DNA of 64,000 nucleotides from Flavivirga amylovorans (lineage in GTDB: Bacteria > Bacteroidota > Bacteroidia > Flavobacteriales > Flavobacteriaceae): NCBI RefSeq assembly GCF_030540875.1, contig NZ_JAUOEM010000001.1, positions 1-64,000 on the forward strand, in the 5' to 3' direction. The first letter of the stretch is position 1, and the number at the start of each line of letters is the position of its first letter. The position numbers were made by a program, and so were the translations under genes. Below, piece by piece: positions 8,495-16,746 of this stretch. The notes below the pieces were generated by a model, which saw nothing but the letters and a program-made list of their open reading frames with translations, had not been told where the DNA came from and did not search any database.

Positions 8495-9637
8495 TTATTC
8501 TAATATTACTTTTTTATCATCTATTTCGAAATTTTTAATAACGCCGAAGTTTTTAATACTTCTAAGAATATCCTCTAAATTTTCGTTTTTTCTTAGGATT
8601 CCTACAAACTCTTCGTTTTCAATTGTTTTATTTTTAAATACTATATCCATATCGTACCATCTGGAAAGTACCTTCATCATTTCTTTAAGTGATTTAGAAT
8701 TAAAACTAAACACACCTTCCTTCCAGGATACTTCATTATATACATCTACCTCTAAAACGGAAGATACACCCGTATTCACATCTAGATTTAGCTGTTGATT
8801 GGGGGTTAAGACCTGATTTCCATTTTCAGTATTCACATCAACTTTGCCTTCTACCAGAGTGGTATAAACATTCGTTTCGTCTTTATAAGCCTTTATATTA
8901 AATTCTGTTCCAAGTACATATACATCTTGTTCATTACAACTTACCCTAAAGCCATCACCATGATTTTTTTCACTTGTGGACACATCAAAATAAGCTTCTC
9001 CATAAACTAATTCAACTTGCCTAACCTCTCCTTCTTTAAAGTGAACCGGGTACTTTAATTGAGATTCTGAATTCAACCATACTTGTGTTCCATCCGAAAG
9101 TTTAACAGAGAATTGCCCTCCTCTTGGTATGGTGAGATGATTATATACCGTCTTTGTGTGCGTTTTTGCCCCAGTTTCATACACAATTTCCTCTCCATTA
9201 CTATTCGCATTATTAGTTTGAAAAGACATCCCACTTTCTAAAACTACTTGAGAACCATCTTCTAATGTTAATGTTGCCTTATCAACACCTGGCGCAACAC
9301 TCGTATTTACAGTAACTGGGGCAATAGGTTGTTGTTCGTTTTTTTCATTAAAAAATAGGGTAAGCCCAAAAATAAGTAGTACCGATGCAGCAGCTATGTA
9401 CTTTAGGTAACCGCCAAATAAATTTTTCACTTTTTTATCCTTATTATTAACGTAAGGCTCTATTTTTGTCCATGATTTCTTTTTAAACGTTTCTTCGCTA
9501 TCAATTTTGAATTTTGGCCAAACATGCTCTTTATCTTGATAAGAATCTAAAAACGCATCCAATAATTCTTGTTCTTCTTTAGAACACTCATTATTAATAT
9601 ATTTTGTGAAAAGCTTTTTCACCTCTTTTTCATTCAT
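8495..9637 (-). CDS. FecR family anti-sigma factor
   Basis: This is an inner-membrane regulator of the partner ECF sigma factor, 380 residues. A short cytoplasmic N-terminal region (1-77) with a zinc-less anti-sigma fold is followed by one membrane helix at about 78-96, a periplasmic FecR domain (about 150-245, with the typical Pro-Arg-Gly-Gly-Gln and Leu-Asn-Ser-Glu-Ser motifs) and a C-terminal DUF4974 domain that receives the signal from the receptor STN domain. It lies between the sigma gene and the TonB receptor on the minus strand, so it is the middle component of a cell-surface signalling system. It is strikingly similar to the FecR at 60755. Confidence 0.93.
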   Translation of the reverse strand: MNEKEVKKLFTKYINNECSKEEQELLDAFLDSYQDKEHVWPKFKIDSEETFKKKSWTKIEPYVNNKDKKVKNLFGGYLKYIAAASVLLIFGLTLFFNEKNEQQPIAPVTVNTSVAPGVDKATLTLEDGSQVVLESGMSFQTNNANSNGEEIVYETGAKTHTKTVYNHLTIPRGGQFSVKLSDGTQVWLNSESQLKYPVHFKEGEVRQVELVYGEAYFDVSTSEKNHGDGFRVSCNEQDVYVLGTEFNIKAYKDETNVYTTLVEGKVDVNTENGNQVLTPNQQLNLDVNTGVSSVLEVDVYNEVSWKEGVFSFNSKSLKEMMKVLSRWYDMDIVFKNKTIENEEFVGILRKNENLEDILRSIKNFGVIKNFEIDDKKVILE

Positions 9638-9924
9638 GTTTTATGCATTAATCCACCTTTTAAGTGTTGGGGTTTTATAATAGGTAACAAAATAAACGTC
9701 TTGGTACATGTCTAAAGTCATTTTTTTTTTAATTTTTTTATTTAGGAAGTAAAATTCTAGTCTATATATAATAGATTTAAGACCAATTTTTCCAATTATA
9801 GTGCGCTTTAGGAGCTGTAATATTATTGTTTGATTTATAGCCACACTCCCGTTCCTACTAAAAACAAAAAAATATTAGAATGAATAAAATTGGTCTAAGA
9901 ATAAAACTCGTTTTAGAGCTGGTT

Positions 9925-9949
9925 TGTCATTTCGAACGCTACTGAAATC
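9925..9949. repeat. degenerate intergenic repeat half-site
   Basis: TGTCATTTCGAACGCTACTGAAATC matches the general TGTCATTTCGAxCGxAxxGAGAAATC form of dispersed repeats in flavobacterial intergenic DNA. Only one copy is present here, in the 680-base gap between sigma factor and FecR. Confidence 0.45.
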
Positions 9950-9960
9950 AAAATATATTT

Positions 9961-10218
9961 TTATTGATAAGTATATTGCGTAGCATTCATGGATTAAATC
10001 AAATTGGATTTAATGGAAGCATCGGTATGTCTAATTGCGGAAACTTATCATTTCAATTATTTGGTATAGATGATAAGTCAGATGAATTTTGCAAATAGTA
10101 TTTGGGTCTGTTAGATGTATTTTGCAGAGGTATTGATTTGTCTGATGGAGCAACCTTATCTAAACAAGCGTTCGATTTTTATGTCCATTTATTAATCGAG
10201 AAAAAAAGCCTTAGATAA
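9961..10218 (+). pseudogene. possible gene remnant, unrecognised
   Basis: One plus-strand frame reads as protein-like sequence for about 85 codons with a single internal TAG, ending at TAA 10216-10218. It contains Gly-Leu-Asn-Gln-Ile-Gly-Phe-Asn-Gly and Asp-Leu-Ser-Asp-Gly-Ala. I do not recognise the family. The composition is less AT-biased and more protein-like than the surrounding gap. It lies antisense to the sigma-FecR transcript. It could be the debris of an older island gene or chance. Apart from it and the repeat at 9925, the 9638-10315 gap shows no gene. Confidence 0.25.
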
Positions 10219-10315
10219 AGGAGGCAACTTTATGGGCTACGACGATGCTCCATAAATAGCTAATAACTCTATTAATCTATCAAGCAAGGCGCTTTATTGA
10301 TAAGTTTCTGTGCTT

Positions 10316-10852
10316 TTAATTCTGAAGTTCTTTTCTTAAAAATACCAAAGCTTTCGAAATTTGATTTTTAACTGCTTGAATTGAAATTTCTAATTCTTCC
10401 GAAATTTCTTTGTGAGATTTATGTTGAAACCTACTCAACTCGAATATTTCCCTGCATCGTTTAGACAGCTTCATAACAGAAGCTAATATGGTTTCCTCCA
10501 GTTCTAGGTATTCCATTTTTCTTGAAGCATTGGGAGACATCTCCAATATATTAAGCCGGGTAATATCTTCTTTTGTAATTTTCTTATCCCTAAAATAATT
10601 GAAAACCTGATATTTTACAGCCACAAACAAGTAAGACTTAACATTAGTTATCTTCATGTCTTTACGTTTCAGCCAAAAGTCAACAAAAATATTCTGTACA
10701 ATATCTTCACAAGATTCTTTATGATTTAAGATATTAAAAGCATAAAGAAACATGTCTCTTGCATACAAATCGTGCAATGCCTTAAACGCTATTGGGTTAT
10801 CAAGAGCGATTTCTTCAAGAAGTTCTTTATCACTATAAAACATTGACCTCAT
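10316..10852 (-). CDS. ECF RNA polymerase sigma-70 factor (FecI-like)
   Basis: This is an extracytoplasmic-function sigma factor of 178 residues. Region 2 (about residues 22-88) contains the Asp-Ile-Val-Gln-Asn-Ile-Phe helix that contacts core polymerase and the -10 element. Region 4 (about 118-170) has the Leu-Ser-Lys-Arg-Cys-Arg-Glu-Ile-Phe start and a helix-turn-helix around Ser-His-Lys-Glu-Ile. It belongs to the Bacteroidota sigma family that pairs with FecR. It is separated from fecR by about 680 bases, much more than usual, so the two may have separate promoters. The target is expected to be the FecR/receptor promoter. Confidence 0.92.
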   Translation of the reverse strand: MRSMFYSDKELLEEIALDNPIAFKALHDLYARDMFLYAFNILNHKESCEDIVQNIFVDFWLKRKDMKITNVKSYLFVAVKYQVFNYFRDKKITKEDITRLNILEMSPNASRKMEYLELEETILASVMKLSKRCREIFELSRFQHKSHKEISEELEISIQAVKNQISKALVFLRKELQN

Positions 10853-10967
10853 TCTAGAAAACAGAAAGGATTAGTTAAAATATATCTTAAATTAAAAAAT
10901 TTCTTGAAACGAACTATCCTCGAGGCAGAGCCATAGGAGTATTTCGCTTGTCTTATTTTGGCTTTAG

Positions 10968-11035
10968 ATTCCCATTTTATTCATAAATTCTTATTTCACA
11001 TTTTTGAATTCATGAATCTTCGATTTAATGGGAAT
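10968..11035. repeat. degenerate inverted intergenic repeat
   Basis: ATTCCCATTTTATTCATAAATTC (written here as arm one, 10968-10990) opposes 11006-11035, which ends AATGGGAAT. The ATTCCC...GGGAAT ends and the nearby CCTCGAGGCAGAGCC stretch (about 10918) resemble eroded copies of dispersed flavobacterial palindromes. It sits between the sigma and IclR genes. Confidence 0.4.
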
Positions 11036-11083
11036 AACAATTCCAAGGAAACCCAACGCAAAGCGTCGAGAAATTCTTTTCGA

Positions 11084-11851
11084 TTAAAGCCCAATCAAAC
11101 TATTGATTTTCTTTTGGGTGTCCTTCAAAGCATTAATGATATCTTCAAGGTTTTTCTTTTTTTCAAGGTTAGATGAGAACACAGAGACTCCCAATACACT
11201 GCTCACTTCAGAACCTTTTGACCCTATTGGAATTGCAATATCGGTCACGCCTCCCGTCAATTCACTCTCGGCAAATAAATACCCTTTTTCCTTAGCTTCA
11301 TTTATCTCCTTATTTATGACTTCTTTCTGGGCTTTGCTCCATTTCTTATAATGCATATCTCTTGCCAAAATGTTTTTTATTGTTTCCGAAGAAAAACAAG
11401 ATAGCAGCACTTTTCCTGAAATAGTCATTGATAGTGGAAAGTGCCTCCCCTCTTCAATTGATAAGGACACGGGATTAGGGCTTGATGCTTGCGAAATAAC
11501 CAAAAGCTGATTCTTATGCATAATACTCAAGTGACAAGATTCCCTGACCTTTTCTGCTAATAATTGCATCGGGTAATGCGCCGCTCGTTTTAGCTCATAA
11601 AAAGGTGTATGCCTATGGGATAGCTCATACATCTTTAACGACAGTCTATATTTCCCTGCGTTTGAGCCTCTTATAATATATCCTCTCTCTTCCAGGCGCA
11701 TTAACATTCTATATATCTCGCTAGACTTCTTATTAATCCCCTGGGCTATTTCCAACTGTGTTAAAGGAACCCCTTCTAGAGATAAATACTCAAGAATATC
11801 TAACCCCCTATCCAGAGCTGGCGCAGCATAACTTGTTGTTTTTGCAGTCAT
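11084..11851 (-). CDS. IclR family transcriptional regulator
   Basis: This is a 255-residue DNA-binding regulator with an N-terminal winged helix-turn-helix (about 17-70, with Leu-Thr-Gln-Leu-Glu-Ile-Ala recognition region) and a C-terminal ligand-binding GAF-like IclR domain (about 90-250). IclR proteins sense small carboxylates or sugar acids and usually repress an adjacent catabolic operon. Here the gene is divergent from the RhaT-to-RraA operon, with a 148-base shared promoter region that holds a perfect palindrome. It is therefore the likely local regulator, responding to the operon substrate or an intermediate. Confidence 0.93.
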   Translation of the reverse strand: MTAKTTSYAAPALDRGLDILEYLSLEGVPLTQLEIAQGINKKSSEIYRMLMRLEERGYIIRGSNAGKYRLSLKMYELSHRHTPFYELKRAAHYPMQLLAEKVRESCHLSIMHKNQLLVISQASSPNPVSLSIEEGRHFPLSMTISGKVLLSCFSSETIKNILARDMHYKKWSKAQKEVINKEINEAKEKGYLFAESELTGGVTDIAIPIGSKGSEVSSVLGVSVFSSNLEKKKNLEDIINALKDTQKKINSLIGL

Positions 11852-11910
11852 TTTATTAAGTCATTATAAAACAATATTAATAAAACTATTTAAATATTAA
11901 AATTTTCATA

Positions 11911-11960
11911 TATAAAAATAATTTTTATATTTGTATTTTCATATTTGAAATCTATTTTTG
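11911..11960 (+). promoter_or_regulatory. operator palindrome and Bacteroidota-type promoter for the catabolic operon
   Basis: TATAAAAATAATTTTTATA (11911-11929) is a perfect 9+1+9 palindrome. It abuts a TTTG -33 element (11930-11933), which is followed after 19 bases by TATTTTTG (11953-11960), matching the TAnnTTTG -7 consensus. The start codon is at 12000. The palindrome is well placed for IclR binding to both divergent promoters. In AT-rich DNA a palindrome can also arise by chance. Confidence 0.55.
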
Positions 11961-11999
11961 TATATAGAAATAAATTTCTTTAAAAAGACCAATAATATT

Positions 12000-13070
12000 A
12001 TGTCAAATCCAGTTTTAGGCACCATAATACATGCTATTGGAGGCGTAGCCGCGTCAACCTGTTACGTTCCCTTTCAAAAAGTAAAAAAATGGTCTTGGGA
12101 TTCTTATTGGATTGTACAAGCGTCTTTCGCTTGGTTTATCTTTCCGTTTTTAATAGGATTTTTAACCGTTCCAAACTTAATGAGTGTCTTTACTGATGCT
12201 TCTTCTACAGTATTATTTAATGCCACTTTACTAGGAGCTATTTATGGTTTTGGAGGGATGTGTTTTGGCTTTGCCATTCGCCATATAGGTTACTCATTAA
12301 CCTATACCATTTCCATTGGTATATCAGCCATTTTAGGAACTATCGTCCCTTTAATTATGCACGGAACTTTTATGGAGAAGTTTAACGGCCCTGGGGGCTA
12401 TACTATTTTCTTCGGCATGTTTTTAGCACTTATAGGTATTATTATTTGTGGTATTGCAGGATATAGAAAGGAAAAAGATTTAAAAAGCAACAAGGCCAAT
12501 AGTGGAGAACCTTTAACGTTTAACATGAAAAAAGGGTTAACACTTACCATTATAGCAGGGGTGTTATCTGCTGTTTTTGGAATTTCTTTAGAAGTTGGAG
12601 CCCCTGTAGCTGAAATTGCAGGAAATTACGGTGCCGGAAATTTTGAAGGTAATGCAAATTTAATCCTATCTACAGGCGGCGCCTTTATCACCAATTTTGT
12701 TTGGTTTACCGTAGTTGGGCTTAAAAACAATACATTAAAGGAGCTCGTGGATATAAAAGGAGTAGGCAAACAAAATTACTATCTAAATTTAGGCATGTCT
12801 GTTTTAAGTGGGGCTTTATGGTACGGACAGTTTTTCTTCTATGGCATTGGTCATGTACAAATGGGAGCATATAAATTTGCCAGTTGGGTATTGCACATGT
12901 CCATGCTTATATTCTTCAGTTATATAGTAGGTATTGTATTAAAAGAATGGAAACAGGTAACCAAACGCACCTATTTCACACTGATTATTGCCTTGGTGGT
13001 TTTGGTAGTATCATTCATCATCATTGCCTACGGAAGTAAACTGGGCAGTGATGTAACTAATGGCCATTAA
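12000..13070 (+). CDS. RhaT-like L-rhamnose/proton symporter family permease
   Basis: This is a ten-helix inner-membrane permease of 356 residues in the RhaT branch of the DMT superfamily. The start is placed at the ATG at 12000, where the family motif Pro-Val-Leu-Gly-Thr-Ile-Ile-His-Ala-Ile-Gly-Gly begins, rather than 14 codons upstream inside the promoter leader. Gly-Ala-Ile-Tyr-Gly-Phe-Gly-Gly-Met and Gly-Ile-Ser-Ala-Ile-Leu-Gly-Thr fit the family. In Bacteroidota, RhaT homologues occur in several sugar and sugar-acid operons, so rhamnose is not implied. No rhamnose isomerase or kinase is present. It is the first gene of the operon and the only obvious inner-membrane transporter in the island. 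Confidence 0.88.
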   Translation: MSNPVLGTIIHAIGGVAASTCYVPFQKVKKWSWDSYWIVQASFAWFIFPFLIGFLTVPNLMSVFTDASSTVLFNATLLGAIYGFGGMCFGFAIRHIGYSLTYTISIGISAILGTIVPLIMHGTFMEKFNGPGGYTIFFGMFLALIGIIICGIAGYRKEKDLKSNKANSGEPLTFNMKKGLTLTIIAGVLSAVFGISLEVGAPVAEIAGNYGAGNFEGNANLILSTGGAFITNFVWFTVVGLKNNTLKELVDIKGVGKQNYYLNLGMSVLSGALWYGQFFFYGIGHVQMGAYKFASWVLHMSMLIFFSYIVGIVLKEWKQVTKRTYFTLIIALVVLVVSFIIIAYGSKLGSDVTNGH

Positions 13071-13143
13071 AAATGAAACCAATATACCTTAAAAATAAAT
13101 AGGTCAGATTTTGAATAAAATTCGATGAAAACAAAAAATAGAA

Positions 13144-13210
13144 GACAGAAGACGGAGGACTGAACTTCCTGTTAGTATCTACTTAGGTCAGTAGTCATCC
13201 GCCATCTGTC
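13144..13210. repeat. imperfect inverted repeat between permease and SBP gene
   Basis: GACAGAAGACGGAGGACTGA (13144-13163) pairs imperfectly with 13188-13210, which ends CCGCCATCTGTC. Purine-rich GACGGAxGACxGA strings are a common flavobacterial intergenic repeat type. It could form an RNA hairpin that separates permease from downstream expression within the 225-base gap. Confidence 0.45.
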
Positions 13211-13295
13211 CAAAAATAATTTCATCTATCGAAACTAAAACAGGTTCAATAAATTACAAGTTTTTAACCTATAACCAGATAATAAAAAACATAAA

Positions 13296-14447
13296 ATGAG
13301 TACTGAACGTATACAACTAAAAGGAATTACATGGAATCATAGTAGGGGATTTACATCTGTAGTAGCAACAGCACAACGTTTCTGTGAACTAAATCCTAAC
13401 GTAGATATTGTGTGGGAGAAACGTTCACTTCAAGCCTTTGCAGACGAGCCCATAGACCAATTAGCAAAACGATACGATTTGTTAATAATTGACCATCCCT
13501 GGGCAGGATTTGCAGGTAAAAACAATGTGATTTTGCCCTTAGATGAGTACCTCCCTAAAGCATTCATGAAAGACCTTGAAGAAAATACAGTTGGTCGTTC
13601 CCATGAGAGTTATTCGTCAAACGGACATCAATGGGCTTTGGCCGTAGATGCCGCTACACCGGTAGCTGCCAGTCGCCCCGATATTTTTGAAAAAAAAGGT
13701 TTAGATTTACCTAAAACTTATGATGATTTATTAGCGCTTGCAAAACAAGGATTGGTTATCATGCCTGGGATTCCACAAGATACCCTGATGAATTTTTACA
13801 TGATGTGCTGCAATTTGGGCGAAGAAGTTTGTTCCTCTCCAGATTATGTGGTTAGTGAAGCCATTGGAATAAAAGCATTACAAATGTTAAGGGAACTGGC
13901 CATAGAAATGGACCCACAGATTTTTGATTGGAACCCCATTCAAATCTTCGAGGCCATGACTCAAACCGACAAATATGCTTATTGTCCGTGGGCTTATGGC
14001 TATACCAATTATAGCAGAAAAGGTTATGCCCGCAAACAGTTGCACTTCCATGATATGATAGAGATTAATGGTGTTGGTGCTATTTCCACTCTAGGGGGTA
14101 CTGGATTAGCCGTTTCTGCCCAAACAAATGACATTGAAACCGTTATGAAATATGTAGAGTATACAGGGTCGGAAGCCTGTCAAAAAACTGTATTTTTTGA
14201 CAACGGCGGACAACCTGGTCATAGAAAAGCCTGGATCGACGCACATACTAACGAAGTGTCGGCAAATTTCTTTAAAAATACTTTACCAGCATTAGATAGA
14301 GCATTCTTAAGACCAAGATATAACGGGCATATTTATTTTCAAGATAGGGCGGGTGCACCAATATCAGATTATATGATGAACGGAGGTGATGAAAAAGCCC
14401 TACTCTCTCAACTAAATAAATTGTATAAAAAATCATTGGAAATCTAA
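13296..14447 (+). CDS. solute-binding-protein homologue without signal peptide (SBP-1)
   Basis: This 383-residue protein has the two-lobe fold signature of family 1 extracellular solute-binding proteins. The N-terminus Gly-Ile-Thr-Trp-Asn-His-Ser-Arg-Gly, then Glu-Lys-Arg-Ser-Leu-Gln and Asp-Leu-Leu-Ile-Ile-Asp-His-Pro-Trp, is typical of a subgroup that I recall near CaiB-type CoA-transferases in other phyla. Unusually for an ABC binding protein, it has no signal peptide or lipobox; the mature-like sequence begins right at the start codon. No ABC permease or ATPase is encoded in the window. It ends 4 bases before the first CoA-transferase gene. It may therefore work in the cytosol, binding the substrate for the CoA-transferases; that function is inferred. 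Confidence 0.75.
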   Translation: MSTERIQLKGITWNHSRGFTSVVATAQRFCELNPNVDIVWEKRSLQAFADEPIDQLAKRYDLLIIDHPWAGFAGKNNVILPLDEYLPKAFMKDLEENTVGRSHESYSSNGHQWALAVDAATPVAASRPDIFEKKGLDLPKTYDDLLALAKQGLVIMPGIPQDTLMNFYMMCCNLGEEVCSSPDYVVSEAIGIKALQMLRELAIEMDPQIFDWNPIQIFEAMTQTDKYAYCPWAYGYTNYSRKGYARKQLHFHDMIEINGVGAISTLGGTGLAVSAQTNDIETVMKYVEYTGSEACQKTVFFDNGGQPGHRKAWIDAHTNEVSANFFKNTLPALDRAFLRPRYNGHIYFQDRAGAPISDYMMNGGDEKALLSQLNKLYKKSLEI

Positions 14448-14451
14448 ATAG

Positions 14452-15594
14452 ATGAAACTATTAGAAGGTATAACAATTCTGGAATTCTCCCAATTCATGG
14501 CAGGGCCTTCGGCTGGTTTAAAGTTAGCCGACCTTGGAGCACGTGTTATAAAAATTGAACGCCCTGTTCAAGGTGAAGGCTGTAGACAAATTGCTTTAAA
14601 GAATTTATTCTTAGACGGTAGCAGCCTAGTATTCCATACTGTTAATCGAGATAAAGAGTCTTATGCTGCAAACCTTAAAGACCCAGAAGATTTAGAACGC
14701 ATAAAAAAATTGATTGCGCGAGCAGATGTGATGACCCACAATTTTCGTCCAGGAGTGATGGAAAAAATCGGGTTGGATTATAATACGGTTCAACAAATAA
14801 ACGCAAAATTGATTTATGCTACAGTAACCGGATATGGTACTACTGGGCCATGGGCTAAAAAACCCGGGCAAGATTTGTTGATTCAATGCATGTCTGGCCT
14901 TGCAAATTTAACTGGAAATAAAGATGACAACCCGATACCCGTAGGAGTTGCCGTCTCCGATTTAATAACCGGAACCCATTTAGTACAAGGCATTATAGCA
15001 AGTTTAATTAGAAAAGAAAAAACCGGAAAAGGCGCCCTTGTTGAAGTAAGCCTGTTAGAATCTACTTTAGATTTTCAATTTGAAGTTATTACCACATATT
15101 TAAATGATGGCAACAAACAGCCTGTTAGAGCCAAACAAGGGGCTGCACACGCTTACCTTGGTACGCCATATGGCATTTACAAAACCAAAGACGGGTATTT
15201 GTCTTTGGCCATGGGAGATTTGTCAAAGCTTGGCCAGGTATTGCAATGTGAGCCACTAGCTGAATACTCAAATCCAGAATCATGGTTTACAGAACGAGAT
15301 GCTATTATGGATATTCTGCGTTCGTTCTTAATAAAAGAAACCACATCACATTGGTTGGAAATATTGGAGCAGAAAGGTATTTGGTGCTCTGATGTTTATG
15401 ATTATAAGACCTTATTAAATCATAACGCATATAAAGTACTCCAATGGGACCAGAAATTATCTTTACTTTCAGGAGAAGAGGTACATACAACCCGTTGTCC
15501 GATTCGCATAAATGACAAACGTATTTTTGCCAGCAAACCCGCTCCAAGAGTAGGACAACATACAGAAGACATCGTTAAAGAATTTAATCTATAA
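14452..15594 (+). CDS. class III CoA-transferase (CaiB/BaiF family), copy 1
   Basis: This family III CoA-transferase of 380 residues moves CoA between carboxylic acids through aspartyl-CoA chemistry. The family landmarks are present: Leu-Ala-Asp-Leu-Gly-Ala-Arg-Val-Ile-Lys-Ile-Glu near residue 25, His-Asn-Phe-Arg-Pro-Gly at about 96-101, and Lys-Pro-Gly-Gln-Asp with the likely catalytic Asp141. Its length is typical. It is plainly paralogous to the next gene, with roughly half of positions identical by eye, suggesting a heteromer or two successive substrates. It lies between an SBP homologue 4 bases upstream and copy 2 six bases downstream. Confidence 0.92.
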   Translation: MKLLEGITILEFSQFMAGPSAGLKLADLGARVIKIERPVQGEGCRQIALKNLFLDGSSLVFHTVNRDKESYAANLKDPEDLERIKKLIARADVMTHNFRPGVMEKIGLDYNTVQQINAKLIYATVTGYGTTGPWAKKPGQDLLIQCMSGLANLTGNKDDNPIPVGVAVSDLITGTHLVQGIIASLIRKEKTGKGALVEVSLLESTLDFQFEVITTYLNDGNKQPVRAKQGAAHAYLGTPYGIYKTKDGYLSLAMGDLSKLGQVLQCEPLAEYSNPESWFTERDAIMDILRSFLIKETTSHWLEILEQKGIWCSDVYDYKTLLNHNAYKVLQWDQKLSLLSGEEVHTTRCPIRINDKRIFASKPAPRVGQHTEDIVKEFNL

Positions 15595-15600
15595 TAGAAA

Positions 15601-16746
15601 ATGAAACCATTACAAGACATATTAATTATAGATTTAAGCCAGTTTTTATCAGCGCCATCGGCAACCTTACGTCTGGCAGACCTTGGTGCCAGAGTTATTA
15701 AAGTTGAACGCCCTGAAATAGGAGATATTTGTAGGCAACTATACGTTTCCAACACTATTTTAAATGGAGAATCATCAGTATTTAGAGCTATCAACAGAAA
15801 CAAAGAAAGTTTTCAGGCAGATTTAAAATACGATGTTGACAAGCAGCGTGTTCTAAAGCTCATAAAAAAAGCAGATGTTTTAGTTCATAATTTCCGCCCA
15901 GGAGTAATAGATAGACTTGGCTTTGATTATGACACTATAAAAAAAATAAATCCGAAAATAGTTTACGGCGAAATTTCGGGATATGGTTCTGAAGGTCCTT
16001 GGACTAAAAAACCAGGGCAAGATTTATTATTACAGTCTTTATCCGGCCTAACCTGGTTAAGTGGGAATGAAGGCAATGGTCCAACACCGGTAGGCTTAGC
16101 TATAGCAGACATTTTATCTGGAGCACATTTGGTTCAAGGTATTTTAGCCGGTTTATTACAACAAACAAAAACAGGAGTGGGCTGTAAAGTTTCGGTGAGT
16201 ATGCTAGAATCTATCTTAGATTTTCAATTTGAATTCATTACCACTTTTTATCACGATGGCGGACAACCAACAATTAGGCCTAAACAACACAGTGCCCATG
16301 CCTACTTAGGTGCTCCTTATGGGGTTTATCCAACTGTTAATGGTTATTTGGCTCTTGCCATGGGTTCCATACCTTTTTTAGGAGAATTATTAGGCAATGA
16401 AAAACTTAAAGAGTTTAAAGAAATTGAAAGCTGGTATAATCAAAGGGACGAAATCAAAGCTCAATTGGCAGGTACCCTTGCACAGAAAACTACCGAGTAT
16501 TGGCTATCTATTTTAGAGCCAGCAGACATTTGGTGCGCCAATGTCATGGATTGGGATGAGTTATTTCAACATGAAGGCTTTAAAGTATTAGATATGATTC
16601 AGAATGTAAGAATGGGAGACGGTTTTGAATACCAGACCACACGCTGCCCTATTAGAATTGATGGTGAAATTTTAAAATCACCTTTAGGCTCCCCTGCATT
16701 GGGCGAGCATACACAGAATATCATAAACGAATTAATTTCTGCATAA
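15601..16746 (+). CDS. class III CoA-transferase (CaiB/BaiF family), copy 2
   Basis: This is a second CaiB/BaiF CoA-transferase, 381 residues, collinear with copy 1 throughout. The same key positions are kept: Leu-Ala-Asp-Leu-Gly-Ala-Arg-Val-Ile-Lys-Val-Glu, His-Asn-Phe-Arg-Pro-Gly and Lys-Pro-Gly-Gln-Asp with Asp141. Both copies therefore look catalytic. The end of the gene overlaps the start of the next SBP homologue by one base (TAATG), indicating translational coupling. A tandem duplication followed by divergence is the simplest origin. Candidate acids include hydroxy- or keto-acids made by the dehydrogenases downstream; the true substrate is unknown. Confidence 0.92.
   Translation: MKPLQDILIIDLSQFLSAPSATLRLADLGARVIKVERPEIGDICRQLYVSNTILNGESSVFRAINRNKESFQADLKYDVDKQRVLKLIKKADVLVHNFRPGVIDRLGFDYDTIKKINPKIVYGEISGYGSEGPWTKKPGQDLLLQSLSGLTWLSGNEGNGPTPVGLAIADILSGAHLVQGILAGLLQQTKTGVGCKVSVSMLESILDFQFEFITTFYHDGGQPTIRPKQHSAHAYLGAPYGVYPTVNGYLALAMGSIPFLGELLGNEKLKEFKEIESWYNQRDEIKAQLAGTLAQKTTEYWLSILEPADIWCANVMDWDELFQHEGFKVLDMIQNVRMGDGFEYQTTRCPIRIDGEILKSPLGSPALGEHTQNIINELISA

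Noticed and set aside
9641-9844. Small frame (67 codons) just upstream of fecR
   Set aside because: Low-complexity Lys/Ile/Tyr-rich sequence without family features; it lies in the promoter/leader region of fecR.
12000-13070. Reading the permease as a rhamnose transporter and the operon as a rhamnose pathway
   Set aside because: No rhamnose isomerase, kinase or aldolase is present; RhaT-fold permeases serve other substrates in Bacteroidota.
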